The notes under the pieces: model-generated
What the model saw: the letters and a program-made list of their open reading frames with translations, nothing else
Databases searched by the model: none
Told to the model about the DNA's origin: nothing
In this document: piece by piece, positions 1 to 12,200 of the stretch
Numbering within the stretch: the first letter of the stretch is position 1
How the letters are laid out: each line of letters starts with the position of its first letter
Assembly (NCBI GenBank): GCA_942159475.1
Contig: OW804096.1
Location: 12,821,871 to 12,885,870, forward strand
Direction of reading: 5' to 3'
Source of the DNA: Sthenelais limicola
Lineage: Eukaryota; Annelida; Polychaeta; Phyllodocida; Sigalionidae
DNA length: 64,000 bases
Program-made: the position numbers and the translations under genes

Positions 1-99
1 AGATTAGACTTGGCCTGAGCTTACCTTAATTGTTTGGTGTTGAAACTTAAATGTTTTGAGATATTCATTGACCTAAATTACATAAAGAGTTGGCCTTAC

Positions 100-297
100 C
101 TTAATTGTTTGGTGTGTTTACGTTTGGGTGTGGATGTGTCGGGTACATGTAGCTGGAGGTACTGATGCAGGTCCCCATACTTCATATACTCCACTATAAC
201 AGCCTGAGGCTCCTCCCGTGTACACACACCCAGCACACGCACTATGTTAGGGTCCTTGATCCTCGCCATTATACGCACCTCCTTCTGGAAGTCACCC
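100..297 (-). CDS. DDR: DDR exon: kinase alphaC helix to hinge (last exon in window)
   Basis: The acceptor TTGCACAG precedes 297; the first base completes Arg from the previous exon (phase 2). It reads [19 protein letters not shown], then VRVLGVC and [13 protein letters not shown]. The Glu of FQKEV is the alphaC glutamate that pairs with the beta3 lysine; EYMKYGDL is the hinge, with Val where vertebrate DDRs have the Thr gatekeeper. Two donors are possible: AAG/GTAAGG (exon end 100, phase 2), which matches the consensus better, and C/GTAAAC (end 122, phase 1). The tail between them is not conserved, so the next exon, outside the window, must decide. Confidence 0.92.
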
Positions 298-3200
298 CTG
301 TGCAACAAGGTAATAGCATAGTGGTTAGGTTGTATTGAATTGAAAAATCTTTTATTTGCCTTTGCGGCATTCATTGGAAGATCTGGCACGCCAGAATTGA
401 ACAACCAATTGTTTTATAACATATCGACAATAAAGAATGTTTGAATTGAATTGAATTGAATATACATAAGTTGGAGTTGGACAAATGGGATCACTGACAT
501 ATAGAATTTAGATTCTATTTCTTCCTGTCATTACCTAGTATTACGATAGGAAGCGTAATAAGTTGCTAAAAGGACTACACACCAAGTTATACAATGTTTA
601 TATCATACGATATAGGACAAAATGAGCAAGATTAAAAAGGAATAATCGAACATAAAATAGTATTAGCTTTGTTGAATACTAGTATACCGTACAGAACAGT
701 AAAGTATTACATGTGATTATTACAGTTGTAAAGTTATGATTAATATTACAGTGGTAAGGTTACCATATCTTTTATAACCCTGTCTTTTGGAAGGCATTAT
801 TACCATGGTTAGTTTTATGATCAAACACCATATTTCCACGATTAGACTACAACAGACATTTCATGTCATTAATGTCTGAAACGCGTAGGCCTAAGTGTTT
901 TGAACATTATTTCAATTTATAATTATTACAATATGTAGTCTAGACTCCGAGCCTCTCAGACCAGATAAGATTGGTACATCAGTGATTGGACTTTCCTGGC
1001 CGAGAGTAGAACAACCACCACTGTCCTAATGACATTTAAATGGGATTTCGTGGATAGGAGAGAGAAGCTTTCTCTCAGATTGAGGGATTGAATTGAATTG
1101 AATTGAATGTATTCCTTATTTCGTTTCCAAAATTGGTTGTCCATTTCTGATTGATCAGGACTCGGCCAAGTTATGAGCCAAGACTGGTTGAGATATTTTA
1201 TTTTGAAAAAGTTGCTATTTCCACCATAGTTCAATACAAATTTTAAATATTGATACTAATTTTATGGTCTTACCTGGCTTGATGGTCAGCATTGCGCCGG
1301 AGGGTCTTAAGTGCCACGAGCATGGTGGAGGAGGAGGCGGTGCGGTTGATAAGGAAATCATCTCCAAGGAATTCAGACATCCCATGTGTCTCACACAGGT
1401 GAACCTGGGGAGCAAACAAATGAATAATACTAAATAATTGAAACATTTACATGTTATTTGGCATTAGTACCTTAATAAACCAACAAGAGTACGGGTCAAC
1501 ACATGGAATAATATACGGGTCAGATTTCCAGAAAATGCTCAATCTACTGTTTTGGTCATCTTTCAAATTCTGCTAAATTAGAGTGTAAATTGATAAATAC
1601 TAGGTATACCTGAGTGTATTCTGTATTGTATTCATTCAATAAATCCGTCTGATTATGTTGAACTGTATTTTGAACCTGATTTTTGTCTTAAATTTGGGTT
1701 ATTTCAGAGGATTGGTGAACACCAATTGTACGTTTTTGAAGATCTGACCCATTATACAGTCAGGCAGTCCTTGCAGAATGCAAAGCTTTGAGAATTTCTC
1801 AAAGTGAACTTCAATATTTGGTATATCTGGGTGTATTTGTAATATTCCACAGGAATAACTGGAATGATTTATTATGTGTTCCTTTAATAATTCAAGAGGG
1901 AATATTTTAAAACCACCTTGTGGGTTTTTTTTCAAAAGGTACCTTCAGCGGTTCAGGTGGTGTAGATCTATACCCCTCAGTGGTCTATACATGCACAATG
2001 TATCCCATTCCAAAAACATTGTTACATATCAAATTCTGATAGCTCAGTTGATGAGACAACAAACATACAAAGCTCAGGGGTTTGATTCCCCTCTGGCACA
2101 ACCCCATCACGATTAGTTTTTAATCGAAACATAGCAAAACCATTTAAAAAAAACATGATTATATTTGAAAATGTTTTCCTATGTTTCCCTAAGTGAATAA
2201 AGATTGTATGCAATTTCTATGAAATTTTGGAAATTGAGTTACAAGAATGACTATACAAATGTTATTGGAGGTCGGACTACCATGAGGGCCATGAAACATG
2301 ATTACTGCCTTCTATCTCAACTACCATTTTCCCCCATTCTATTACAAGTGCATTTTCACAAGCACAAAGTACCCTGCCTATGTCGTGTATTAGATTAGAG
2401 AAACATAGGCTTCAACCATGTCCCCCCATAAAGCCAAGGTATGATTTAATAAGGTACTTAAAGGATTCTATACCTGAGGCGAGTCCACTTACTAACTTGC
2501 ATAATTGAGTATGTAATGACTTGCTTATTACGTAGTTTATATATATGAGCTGGTCAGGAATTGGAACATGGAGGTAAAAGCTTTAAAACCACCATAAATA
2601 TACAATGAGGAAAAGGAGAAAAAATAAATGATCTTGCTTTGAGTAAATGAAGAAATATTGATATATGAAACGTTAGAAGACTTAATTCTACTGTTTATAT
2701 TTTACCACCATAAATGTACTATGAGGAAAAGGAGATCAAATAAATGATCTTGCTTTGAGTAAATGATGGAAAATTGATATATGAAACGTTAGAAGACTCA
2801 TTGCAAAACAACATCTTTAGCCAAACAAAAATTTCAGGCATACTCCCACATCCTCTCACTTGGAGAGAATTAAAACCTAACTGCAAATCAATTAAATTAC
2901 TTCAAAGCAAGTGTATTTTGCTCATCTTTAGAAATGCATTCTGATAAACTATCAAGAGTCTTTCTCAAACAGTTGTTTAAAATAAACACTTGATTTTATA
3001 AAAACATCTTCAGCTAAAATAAACTGTTCAAGCACAAAACACGCTCTCTCTTGGAGAGAAATGAATTATCACTGTAAATCCGTAGATCAAATTCAATACA
3101 AGTGTATTTTGCTCAACTGTAAAAATAAAATGCATTCCGGTACACTACCACTTTCTCATACAGTTGTCCACAATGTCATCACTTGATTTTACAAAACATC

Positions 3201-6200
3201 TTTACCCAAAATTACCCAAAAACATTTCAAGCAAAGGAAATCCTCTCACTTGAAGAAAATGAGAAACTTAACCACACATTAATTGAATTAATTCCAAGCA
3301 AGTGTATCTTTCTCATTTTAAATTATTCCATCTGGTACACTACCCAGAGACCTTTCTCCTCACACAGCTGCCTACAGTAACACTTGATTTTACAAAACAA
3401 CTCCATGCACTCACCTCGCCAAACTGTCCTTCCCCAAGTTTCTCAATAAACTTGATGCTCTCCCTGGGGAATTCTATAATGGAGAGATCATCCGTCCACA
3501 GGAGGTCTGGGGCAGGCACAGAGTAAGTGTTGCTACCTGCCACCCCCTGGATGTTAGCCACGTTGACAACGTCTGCTGTTGCGTAGTGGCTCACCCCACC
3601 TGAGCCACTCCGCGGGTGAGGGAGGGTGGTGGCGTGGTTGTACACGTTGGGGGTGTAGGTGGGTGGAGGGATGTTGGGCCTCAGTGTGGCAAAGGATGAC
3701 TTGGTGATGTCTGGGACGGCATAGTCTCTACAAATAGTTCCTTCTGGAAATATAGATGATAGAAGACATGAATAAGATGAGATATTATTGTTGTTTTGAA
3801 TATGTTGTGTTGTGTATGAAAGTGTTTTCAGTAAAATTTGTTTAAAAAGATATTTGTACAGCATGCTAAAAATTGTGCAGAAATGAAAAAGAGTGAATCC
3901 CTATTTTTATAGCTTCTACTATCTACTATTTGTTGTGTATGTGTTATTTTGATGAAATTTTGGTTGTAAGAAGGTAGGATTTGGGGAAGAGTTTATGAAT
4001 ACAAGATTATTATTTGTTTTTATTGAATTTCGAGGCGGGTAATTCCAAGAATATTGAAAAGGTTTTGGGAGAAAAAAGGTGGTCTGAATTCAAAGGACCA
4101 TTATACGTATTCTCATTATTTGGGCTCTCTACTACATGCAAAGAAGATTTACAACTGATTTTTAAAGATAGATGGTTACAAAAGAAGTTCGGAGAATATT
4201 TATTTTAGAAAATTTTGACCAAATTTTGATATAAATGGTGGAATGGCGGGGAGGGTGGGGGATTGATAACTTTTGCTTTAAGAAAAAAATTAACAATATC
4301 TAAGACTTCCATTCCAATTTTTTAAATTCTGTAAATTCCACAAAACTGCTTAAAATGCTGTGCAATAAATAAAAGTTAAAATATGTACAGGGAAAGTACA
4401 ATATTTTAAATATCAATACATACAATGTGTAAATATAACCATCTGGGAATTCATTATACCAAATAAATCATTCATAAAAGATAATAACGGTAAAGAAATC
4501 ATTTCGGGGGGCTATTTTAGCTCAGCCAACCATCCAAATCCAACACAGAAAAGGGGGATGATCTCTCACACAATGCAGGAGTAAACGGTTAGTCTATAAA
4601 ACACGCAGGGCATGAACGGGTAAGGGGAACCGTGCACCACCACACAGGCCTAGTCTAGAGAGCTACCATTGCTTCTGATACATAGCAAAATATATCTGTC
4701 TCTCTCTATATTCATATAGACATATACATGTATACACATATACCGTACATGTGTGTGTGCACATACATGTATGATTATATGTACACATGCAATAATATAT
4801 AAAAATATATGCATGTATACATTAATACATGAATGTGAACAAAGGAAATTATATACATAATAAAATATACAAATAATTTCTATTGTAAGTATATTATCTA
4901 TGTTACAAAGTCCAAATTATGAACCAGTGGGAACCATGTGTACTCAAATGAAGAGAATGGAAACAAAAATCATCTGTAGTGACTCTTGGACGTGGAGCAA
5001 AGTTGTTCTTGTAGCATGTAATGTGAGGTCTTGGGTTCAATTCCCACCTCGCAAGCTAGTATCTTTTACTAAGAAACCGTACACAATATCTATGAACTAG
5101 TAAAACATGGACTCTAAAAATGGATTCTTCTGAACTGTTGCGAAAATTAGAAACATATATCTTTATGAAAAGCAATTATAATAGGAGAAAAATTCATATC
5201 ATCACAAGAATCACTATAAAAATCATTTCAAACTCACTGGAATCTTAAAATAGTTAAAAACTTTAGAACAGATTTTTTTTAAACAAAATTTGAACTTAAA
5301 ATAAGCAAAACAATATTTTCCCCAAAACCTAGAATTATTCCCTAGGATCGGTAATCTTATTGTTATCTCAAATGTTGAATAAGCCTAACTTAGAATATAA
5401 GGTTAATCTATAGGTTCATAGCTATGTTAAGAACTAGTATCAGCCTAACTATATCTAGGAAATATTCAGTTGGATCAAATCTATTGATAACATTTTTTCC
5501 TTAATTCAATTTTAGCAATTGAGCCTAGTCATCTGTCAAAAAAGTTTATAAGTTTCAACTTTCTTTTTTAATCCAAAAGCGTTCCCATTCAAACATTAAT
5601 CAAATATTAATTAATCAATTTGGAAATTCACTTCATGAGAAATTTTTGTATTTGGTAACTTGAGAATACCACCCAAACCCAAAATCCACCTATCATATCC
5701 GTAGTGAACTTGCCCTGCATAAACCTCCTAATCCAAGCCTTGCTTTACAAGCTTTCCTCTAACAATCCCAACTTAATAAACATCACTCAGCGCACACTTA
5801 ATAAAAGAGTAAATTAGTGTCCTAAGTCTGCACTAGGTTTTAATGGCTCCTGTGGTGTTAGCCGTTTCCCCTACCTCTCTTCACGGCCGGAAGTGCCGGC
5901 AACTTCCGCTGCTGCAGCTCATCAAGTGGATTTATGAACAGATTACTCGACTGCTGCGCATGCGTCGTGTTGTACACGTTTCCTATAACGTCACAGCACT
6001 CGCCGTCAACGACGCCAGTGACGTCACCATTTTCTGTGGTGGTGATGGTGGTGGCAACGACAGTGGGGGACTGAGAGAGCAGAACTGCGTTGTAAGTATT
6101 TCCATTTGAGAGAATTTTACCATTAAAGCCGTTTGCTTGGAGATCATTCAAATCAAGTGTGATGTGACGAGGGTCAATGGATGATTTCAGTGTTTGATGG

Positions 6201-9200
6201 TTGTTGTTGAACTTGCGGCGTCGCTGCCGAATGATGATGATGACGATAACGACAAAGAGCAGGATGATGAGGGCTGCCAAGGCACCTATTATGATGCCGA
6301 TGTATTCTTCGTCCAAACTTTTCTTCTCTCTTGAGTCGGAGTCCTCGCCTTCGGGGTCGACTCGACCCTTCTTGTCCTCACCGCCTGCTGCGATGGGCTT
6401 GCTACTGACTCCATTTATATTATCTGAAAATTGATAATAAGTGTTATCTATATTTTGTAGTTTGTAATAATCATATCAGAGCTATAATGTTTTTGTTTTT
6501 TGTATAAATAACTTGCAGTTCATTTTGTTCTGTATAATGAAAGAGAAAATAGTTTTTGTGAATTCTCTTAAATTTTGTTACAGGTGTAGCCGAGGATGAC
6601 TTGAATACAGAAGCTCCACCACATTGACATGATGATAAACAGTAATAAAATATCACTTATAAAAAGGCCTCATAATCCTGAGAAAATCCCAGTTAAAAGG
6701 CAAAAACAAAGATAAACCCTTTCATGAGAAAAAGCTAATAAAATACAGAGAAGACGATTTTCATGCGATTTAGGACCTTCATGAATAATCGCATGAGAAT
6801 CGGCGTAGTGGAAGAGGCCTATAAGTACCATATGTTGGAGGGACTCGTCTAGAGCCGGCAGTTTTGTTCTGCTTGCCGTTGGGCAGTAAGTCTATGACCT
6901 GCACCACATTCGGATTCTCTGTGGTGGCACTCTTGGGCACAATGGGCACCGCAGTCGTAGGCGCCAACTCTGGGGTGAAATTACCCACAGCAAATTCTGT
7001 ACAAAAGACAAAAAGTTGAAAATATCCGTGAGAAAAGCTTTGAAATGGAATAGCTCTGAAATTCTGGTATTACTAACAAACTTGAAGGGATAGATCTATA
7101 GAAAATGTATAATCGGCAGCTCTAAACATTTAGCAAGTTCTGCTAAATTGGCTGAAAAATAATAAATACTAGGTAAATCTGAATATATTTGGTATTGCGT
7201 TGATTCAAAGAGTCTGTTCGGTTATGTTGGACTGTATTTTGAAGCTCAGTTTTCTCTGAAATTTGGGTTAGATCTATTTGAGAGTACAAGAATCCTAGGG
7301 TCAGATCTTTGGAAAATGTACAATTGACAGCTGTCCACATTTAGTAAAATCTGCTAAATTATGCTGCAATTTGGTCAATACTTGCTAAATCCGAATATAT
7401 TCGGCATTGCATTGATTCTAGCAATCTCTCTGGTTAGGTTGAACCGAATCTTTAACCTGATTTATGTATCAAATTTGGGTTATTTGAGGGGATTGGTGAA
7501 GACGAATTGTACATTTTCTGGCGATTTCACCCCCTAAGACCTTGTTTTTAACGATAGCAAATCAACAACAATCAAAACAACGCGATGCAAACTCCCCTAT
7601 GGCCAACCCACCACTTACACGCTCCCATATTAAAGACACTGTAGAAATGGTAAAAGGTCACACAGTGTGGACTCTAACCATGCTTGAAGCGATTGTTTTA
7701 ATCCAATAGTGAATTATTCCTCCCCTTCCATGGCATTTGAGTCCATTTGAATTGGCAACCGTAATCAAGCATTTAGCATAGCTATCGATTTAGTTGGAAC
7801 CAAGCTCATATTTAGTTTTGGATTAAATAGCTTTTATACTGAGTGAAAGGCAAGGCAAATGGAATTTAAATGCCTTAGATAAATTATTGGCATTAATATT
7901 GTTGTGTGCTATGAAGTGCTTGTCAATATGGTGCAAGCGGCTGGGAATTTGGGTTTTGTTATTGTTGGAGTAGGTAGGAAACAGGGATATAAGTCAGGTG
8001 ATGCCAAAAATACTTAAAAAGCTCACAAAAAGAGAGTGAATTTTTATTATTTATGACCGCTATAACCGGTACATAATATTTGTAGGTGATATTTGGACAT
8101 ATATTTTAATCCGCCGAAATTTTGCGGAATTTTAACTTTTGAAACTTTGACGAAATCTAATTGACAATCAATGATGGAATCTGGGCGGAATATTTAACCG
8201 ATTCGTGGCGGGAAACCCTCAGCCGGATAACTAACCGAATGTCCTGAATGAAAATTATTAATCAAAATTAATATCCACCGGTTACAGATTTTTCCTCTGA
8301 TAACAAGCGGACATTCATTCAAAATAAGGATCAAAGGGAACTAACTACCGCAATTATTTCAGCCACAACGTTAACGCTTACGTCCCGCAGTTACGCGCCT
8401 CTGCTGAACCCACCTATTAACTCCCACAACCTAAGGTTAAAGCATAAGCCGCTTGATTAAACATCATAATTACCTGATTCAAACTGCACCTCGCTAATCA
8501 TGATCCACTTGGAGTCGAACCACAGCTGAAGCTTGACATATTTGCCAATACGGTGGTGCAACTGGATAACCACATGGCGAGCAAACTCTATCAACGTATC
8601 TCTCATGTACATAAACTGCACGGGCTCCGACTGATAAAACTCTCCTCCTATACTAAACGACAGCTTTGCCTTCTTAAAAACACCCACGTCCTTACTGAAC
8701 ATATTATTGCAGTGTAATTTTATGCTTGTGAAGTTTCTGACATCATCGAATTTGAAGATGATTTCTATTTTGTGCGAGTCGTTTTTCCAGCCGACCCATT
8801 CGTAGCCGCGCGTACCGATGCCCTTGGGGTCGAGTCGGTAGTTGGTTTCTCCCACCTCACCGTCCGTTAACTGGCCCAGACCTCCCGTTAACTTGTGGTG
8901 CTTCACGTCACCGTCGTACGTAAAGTCGTACAGGTCAACGTCACTGCCTCGTCGTTCGCCCTGATGCATATCGTAGGATATAACACCATCTGGAATAATA
9001 TTGGAACAATCGATAGTCAGTGGTTAGACGTGTGTGTACTGTAAGCGGGTTAGATTTTCAGAAAATGTACAATTCACCTTCTCCAATTTTCTCAAATAAT
9101 CCAAATCTAATGGACAAATTACGTTCAAAATGCTGTTTAAAACTAAGAAAGAGATACTTTTAATCAACACAATGCCAAAGGTACTTGGATATGCATAGCA

Positions 9201-12200
9201 TTTGAAATATTCCCCTTTAATTTGCCAGAAGTTACCAAATTTGTAGAGCTGACAATTGTACATATTCTGAAAATCTGACCCAACACGTATTAATGTTCGC
9301 GCAGTATTTATTTTGGCGCACCCACCGTTCAGTGCGCGAAAATAAAACCTGCGCGAAAGGTATATTAATTATTGCACAAACAAGGTGTGAGACTTCATTG
9401 CAGCGCGAATTTAAATCAGCACGAAAAGGTGTCAAATACTTAGTGCGCGAAAATGTATCTGCGCGAAAATAAATACGTTTACAGTATACATAGAGAGGCG
9501 CTCACAAATTTTAATCAAGAGAACCGATGGTAAATATTGGTAATGCTGTCAACTACATCTGTGGTGCATGGTATAGATGATAATAATGCTAATCATAGTG
9601 TGTATTAGTTAATGGAATTATTGTATGGGTGAAATCACTAGAAAATGTACAATTCACCTTCATCAATCCTCTCAAAAAATCCCAGTTTATGACGAAAATC
9701 ATGTTCGAAATACAGTTCAACATAACCAGACAGATTTATTGAATGAATACAATGCAGAATATACTTAGATATACCTAATACTTATCAATTTTCACTATAA
9801 TTTGGCAGAATTTGATAGATGTGTAGAAATGTAGATTGTGCATTTTTTGGAAATCTAATCCATGTGCACCGAATTAATCAATTATTTCCTTAGTTTGTTG
9901 TGCATTGTCTATAGGGCAGTATCCTCATATCATACTGCGTAAATTTATTTTAGAAATTTGTATACCGAGACATTATATTTTCTTTAGTTCATTGAAGGTT
10001 CAATTTTTTAAAGTCATGTATCATAGGCATGTATTATAGCGGTCAGATCGTCAGGAAATGTACAATTGGCAAATGTAGAAAATTCTGCTGAATTACACTG
10101 AAAACTAGTCAATACTAGGTATATAATTGGTATATTTATGTTGATTCAAAGAATTGATTTGGTTATGTTGAACCTGATTTTGAAAATATAGTCTAATTGT
10201 CATATTAAATTCGGGTTATTGGAGAGGATGAGTGAATTTGTACATTTTCTAACGATTTCACCGAAATAAGATATCAATACCAGTAATAACCAAAATAAAA
10301 AATAAGAATTAATTCTGGTCACCTTTCCACGTGCATCCATACACCTCCACCCTCATACAGACGGTCCGCGGGTGATCGCTGTAGGGTACGAAGCGAATCC
10401 GCCGGGCGATAATGGGTGGATCCACCTCCCTCAGCTCCGCTATATACGTGTTGGTGTTACCCTGGAATATCTGCAACATAATAGGAACAGGATTAGCATT
10501 GATCTACAAAATGATACAATTGATTTTTTTTAATTCATGTTATATTATTCTATTGTCATTATTATATAACTTTTATTCAGCAAACATATACAAGAAGATG
10601 GCAAACTCCTTCTGCACTGGAGATCTACTAGGGAGCCCTTAAACTAAACATAGGTAATGGGATATTTTGAAATCAGGAATAAATGTAAACTAATTTGGTA
10701 TAATTTAATTGTCTGATGGTAGGTCTTCTGAACCTTTTTTTTAATTGATTGTATCACTAACAACACTAGGCTTGTTCCTTTTGTCATGATTTTAGTATGC
10801 AAATTAATAGACTCGTGAATGTCTGTCCAGTAGGTACAAAAATGAGACAATAATATTGTATTATCAATTAGTTTAACAGCCAGTCAATCTAGAACAAACA
10901 TAGCATAGATGCTTAAGGCTTAAAAAGATGCTGGATGTGCAACATTCTCATAGATTTTTGTTCTTTTTGTAAACATGAACTCCGCCTTTGCATATCAGAG
11001 ATACGGATACGTTTACGCATAGCTTAGACCTGCTGAACCTCCCATCACCACTGCTACGTACTCAACATTGCATGTTCTTAAAACATCCCAATGTTTCTAC
11101 CTCACTTCAATAGTCCCATCTATTAACGTTACGTAACAGTCCATACCCCCATTTCATGGCATTAAATAATTAATAACAAATTCTATCAAAGTCAATAAAA
11201 GCTACTGGTGCAGTTTTAGGGGAGCTACTGGAGGAGGACTGGAGGACTCATTTAGTTTATCGCCCAAGTAGTTATAGTAATGTCCTTAGCCGTCGCCAAG
11301 TCAACATTTCTATGTAGTCCCAAACTAGGGTCTGTTTAAATAGTCACTGATACAGGAGAGTGACTCAAACAAGCGCATACTACAGTCTATTGAAGGAAAT
11401 TCCCCATGGGGCCCGTTGCACAAGAAATCTTTACGTGGGTCAGATTTTCAGAAAATGTACAATTCAATTTCGCCAATCTTCTCAAATAACCCAAATTTCA
11501 AACGAAAATAAAGTTCAAAATACAGTTCAACATAACCAAACAGATTGCTAGAATCAATGCAATGCCAAATATACTCGAATTTACAATAATATTGACCAAA
11601 TGTCAGCCTAATTTAGCAGAATTTACTAAATGTGTACAGCTGCCAATTGTACATTATCTGAAAATCTGACCCAAATGAGGTTTTCCTGCTTTAGATATTT
11701 TTCCTTGCGAAGGAGATGGTAAGGGATATTTTAGTGAAGGACTTTCCTCTGAAGACAATGCTAATTTTAAAAATATAGTCTTGCAGCAGTAATTTCCAAC
11801 CTAAGCAAGAGGGAAAGACTCTCGTCTCAAACCGTAAAGTGCCATTATAGTTCCATTAAGACCGCAAAATGTCATTAAATTCCCATTAAAACGCAGAATC
11901 CTAGGCCAGGAAACCGATTAGCGAAGTAGGCGTCTAATCACTGACATACATTTCTTACTGGTCCTGTGTATGACCATAAAGTGCCATTCTGTCTCTTTTC
12001 TCTGTCTCTCTCTCCCTTCTTCTCTATCTCTATTCCCTGGGTATGATCATAAACTGCCTCCCTCTCAGCTCTCCCGCCCTTGATAGAACCATATTAAATG
12101 TGTTGATAAGGGAGTAAAGCAACCAATCTCACTCCTCACTCACTCTTATCTGATCTGAGGGTTTGGACATGGACTGAGACGACTGGTGAAGGCGAATTCT

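Larger units (their letters stand above)
298..1273 (-). other. DDR intron (976 bp)
   Basis: It holds an A/T-rich repeat with two opposed LINE-type tails (333-460) close to the downstream acceptor and a decayed family B copy with a TTGAA repeat (939-1100). I see nothing recognisable between 461 and 938. Confidence 0.7.
1405..3414 (-). other. DDR intron (2.0 kb)
   Basis: Contents: family A copy 1517-1750, tRNA-like SINE remnant about 2033-2100, a 115-bp tandem duplication at 2589-2800 and a threefold 195-bp tandem array at 2803-3393 that reaches the upstream exon's donor. Confidence 0.7.
6997..8473 (-). other. DDR intron (1.5 kb)
   Basis: It holds two adjacent family A copies in the same orientation (7088-7290 and 7298-7532). 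From 7540 to 8470 I see unique A/T-rich sequence and no supported feature. Confidence 0.65.
8990..10322 (-). other. DDR intron (1.3 kb)
   Basis: Nearly half is mobile DNA: a mariner-like MITE (9039-9484) that itself carries a family A copy (9047-9281), and further A copies at 9627-9861 and 10040-10263. Confidence 0.75.

Noticed and set aside
2033..2100. Functional tRNA gene
   Set aside because: A and B boxes are imperfect and the stems do not pair fully; more likely a SINE remnant.
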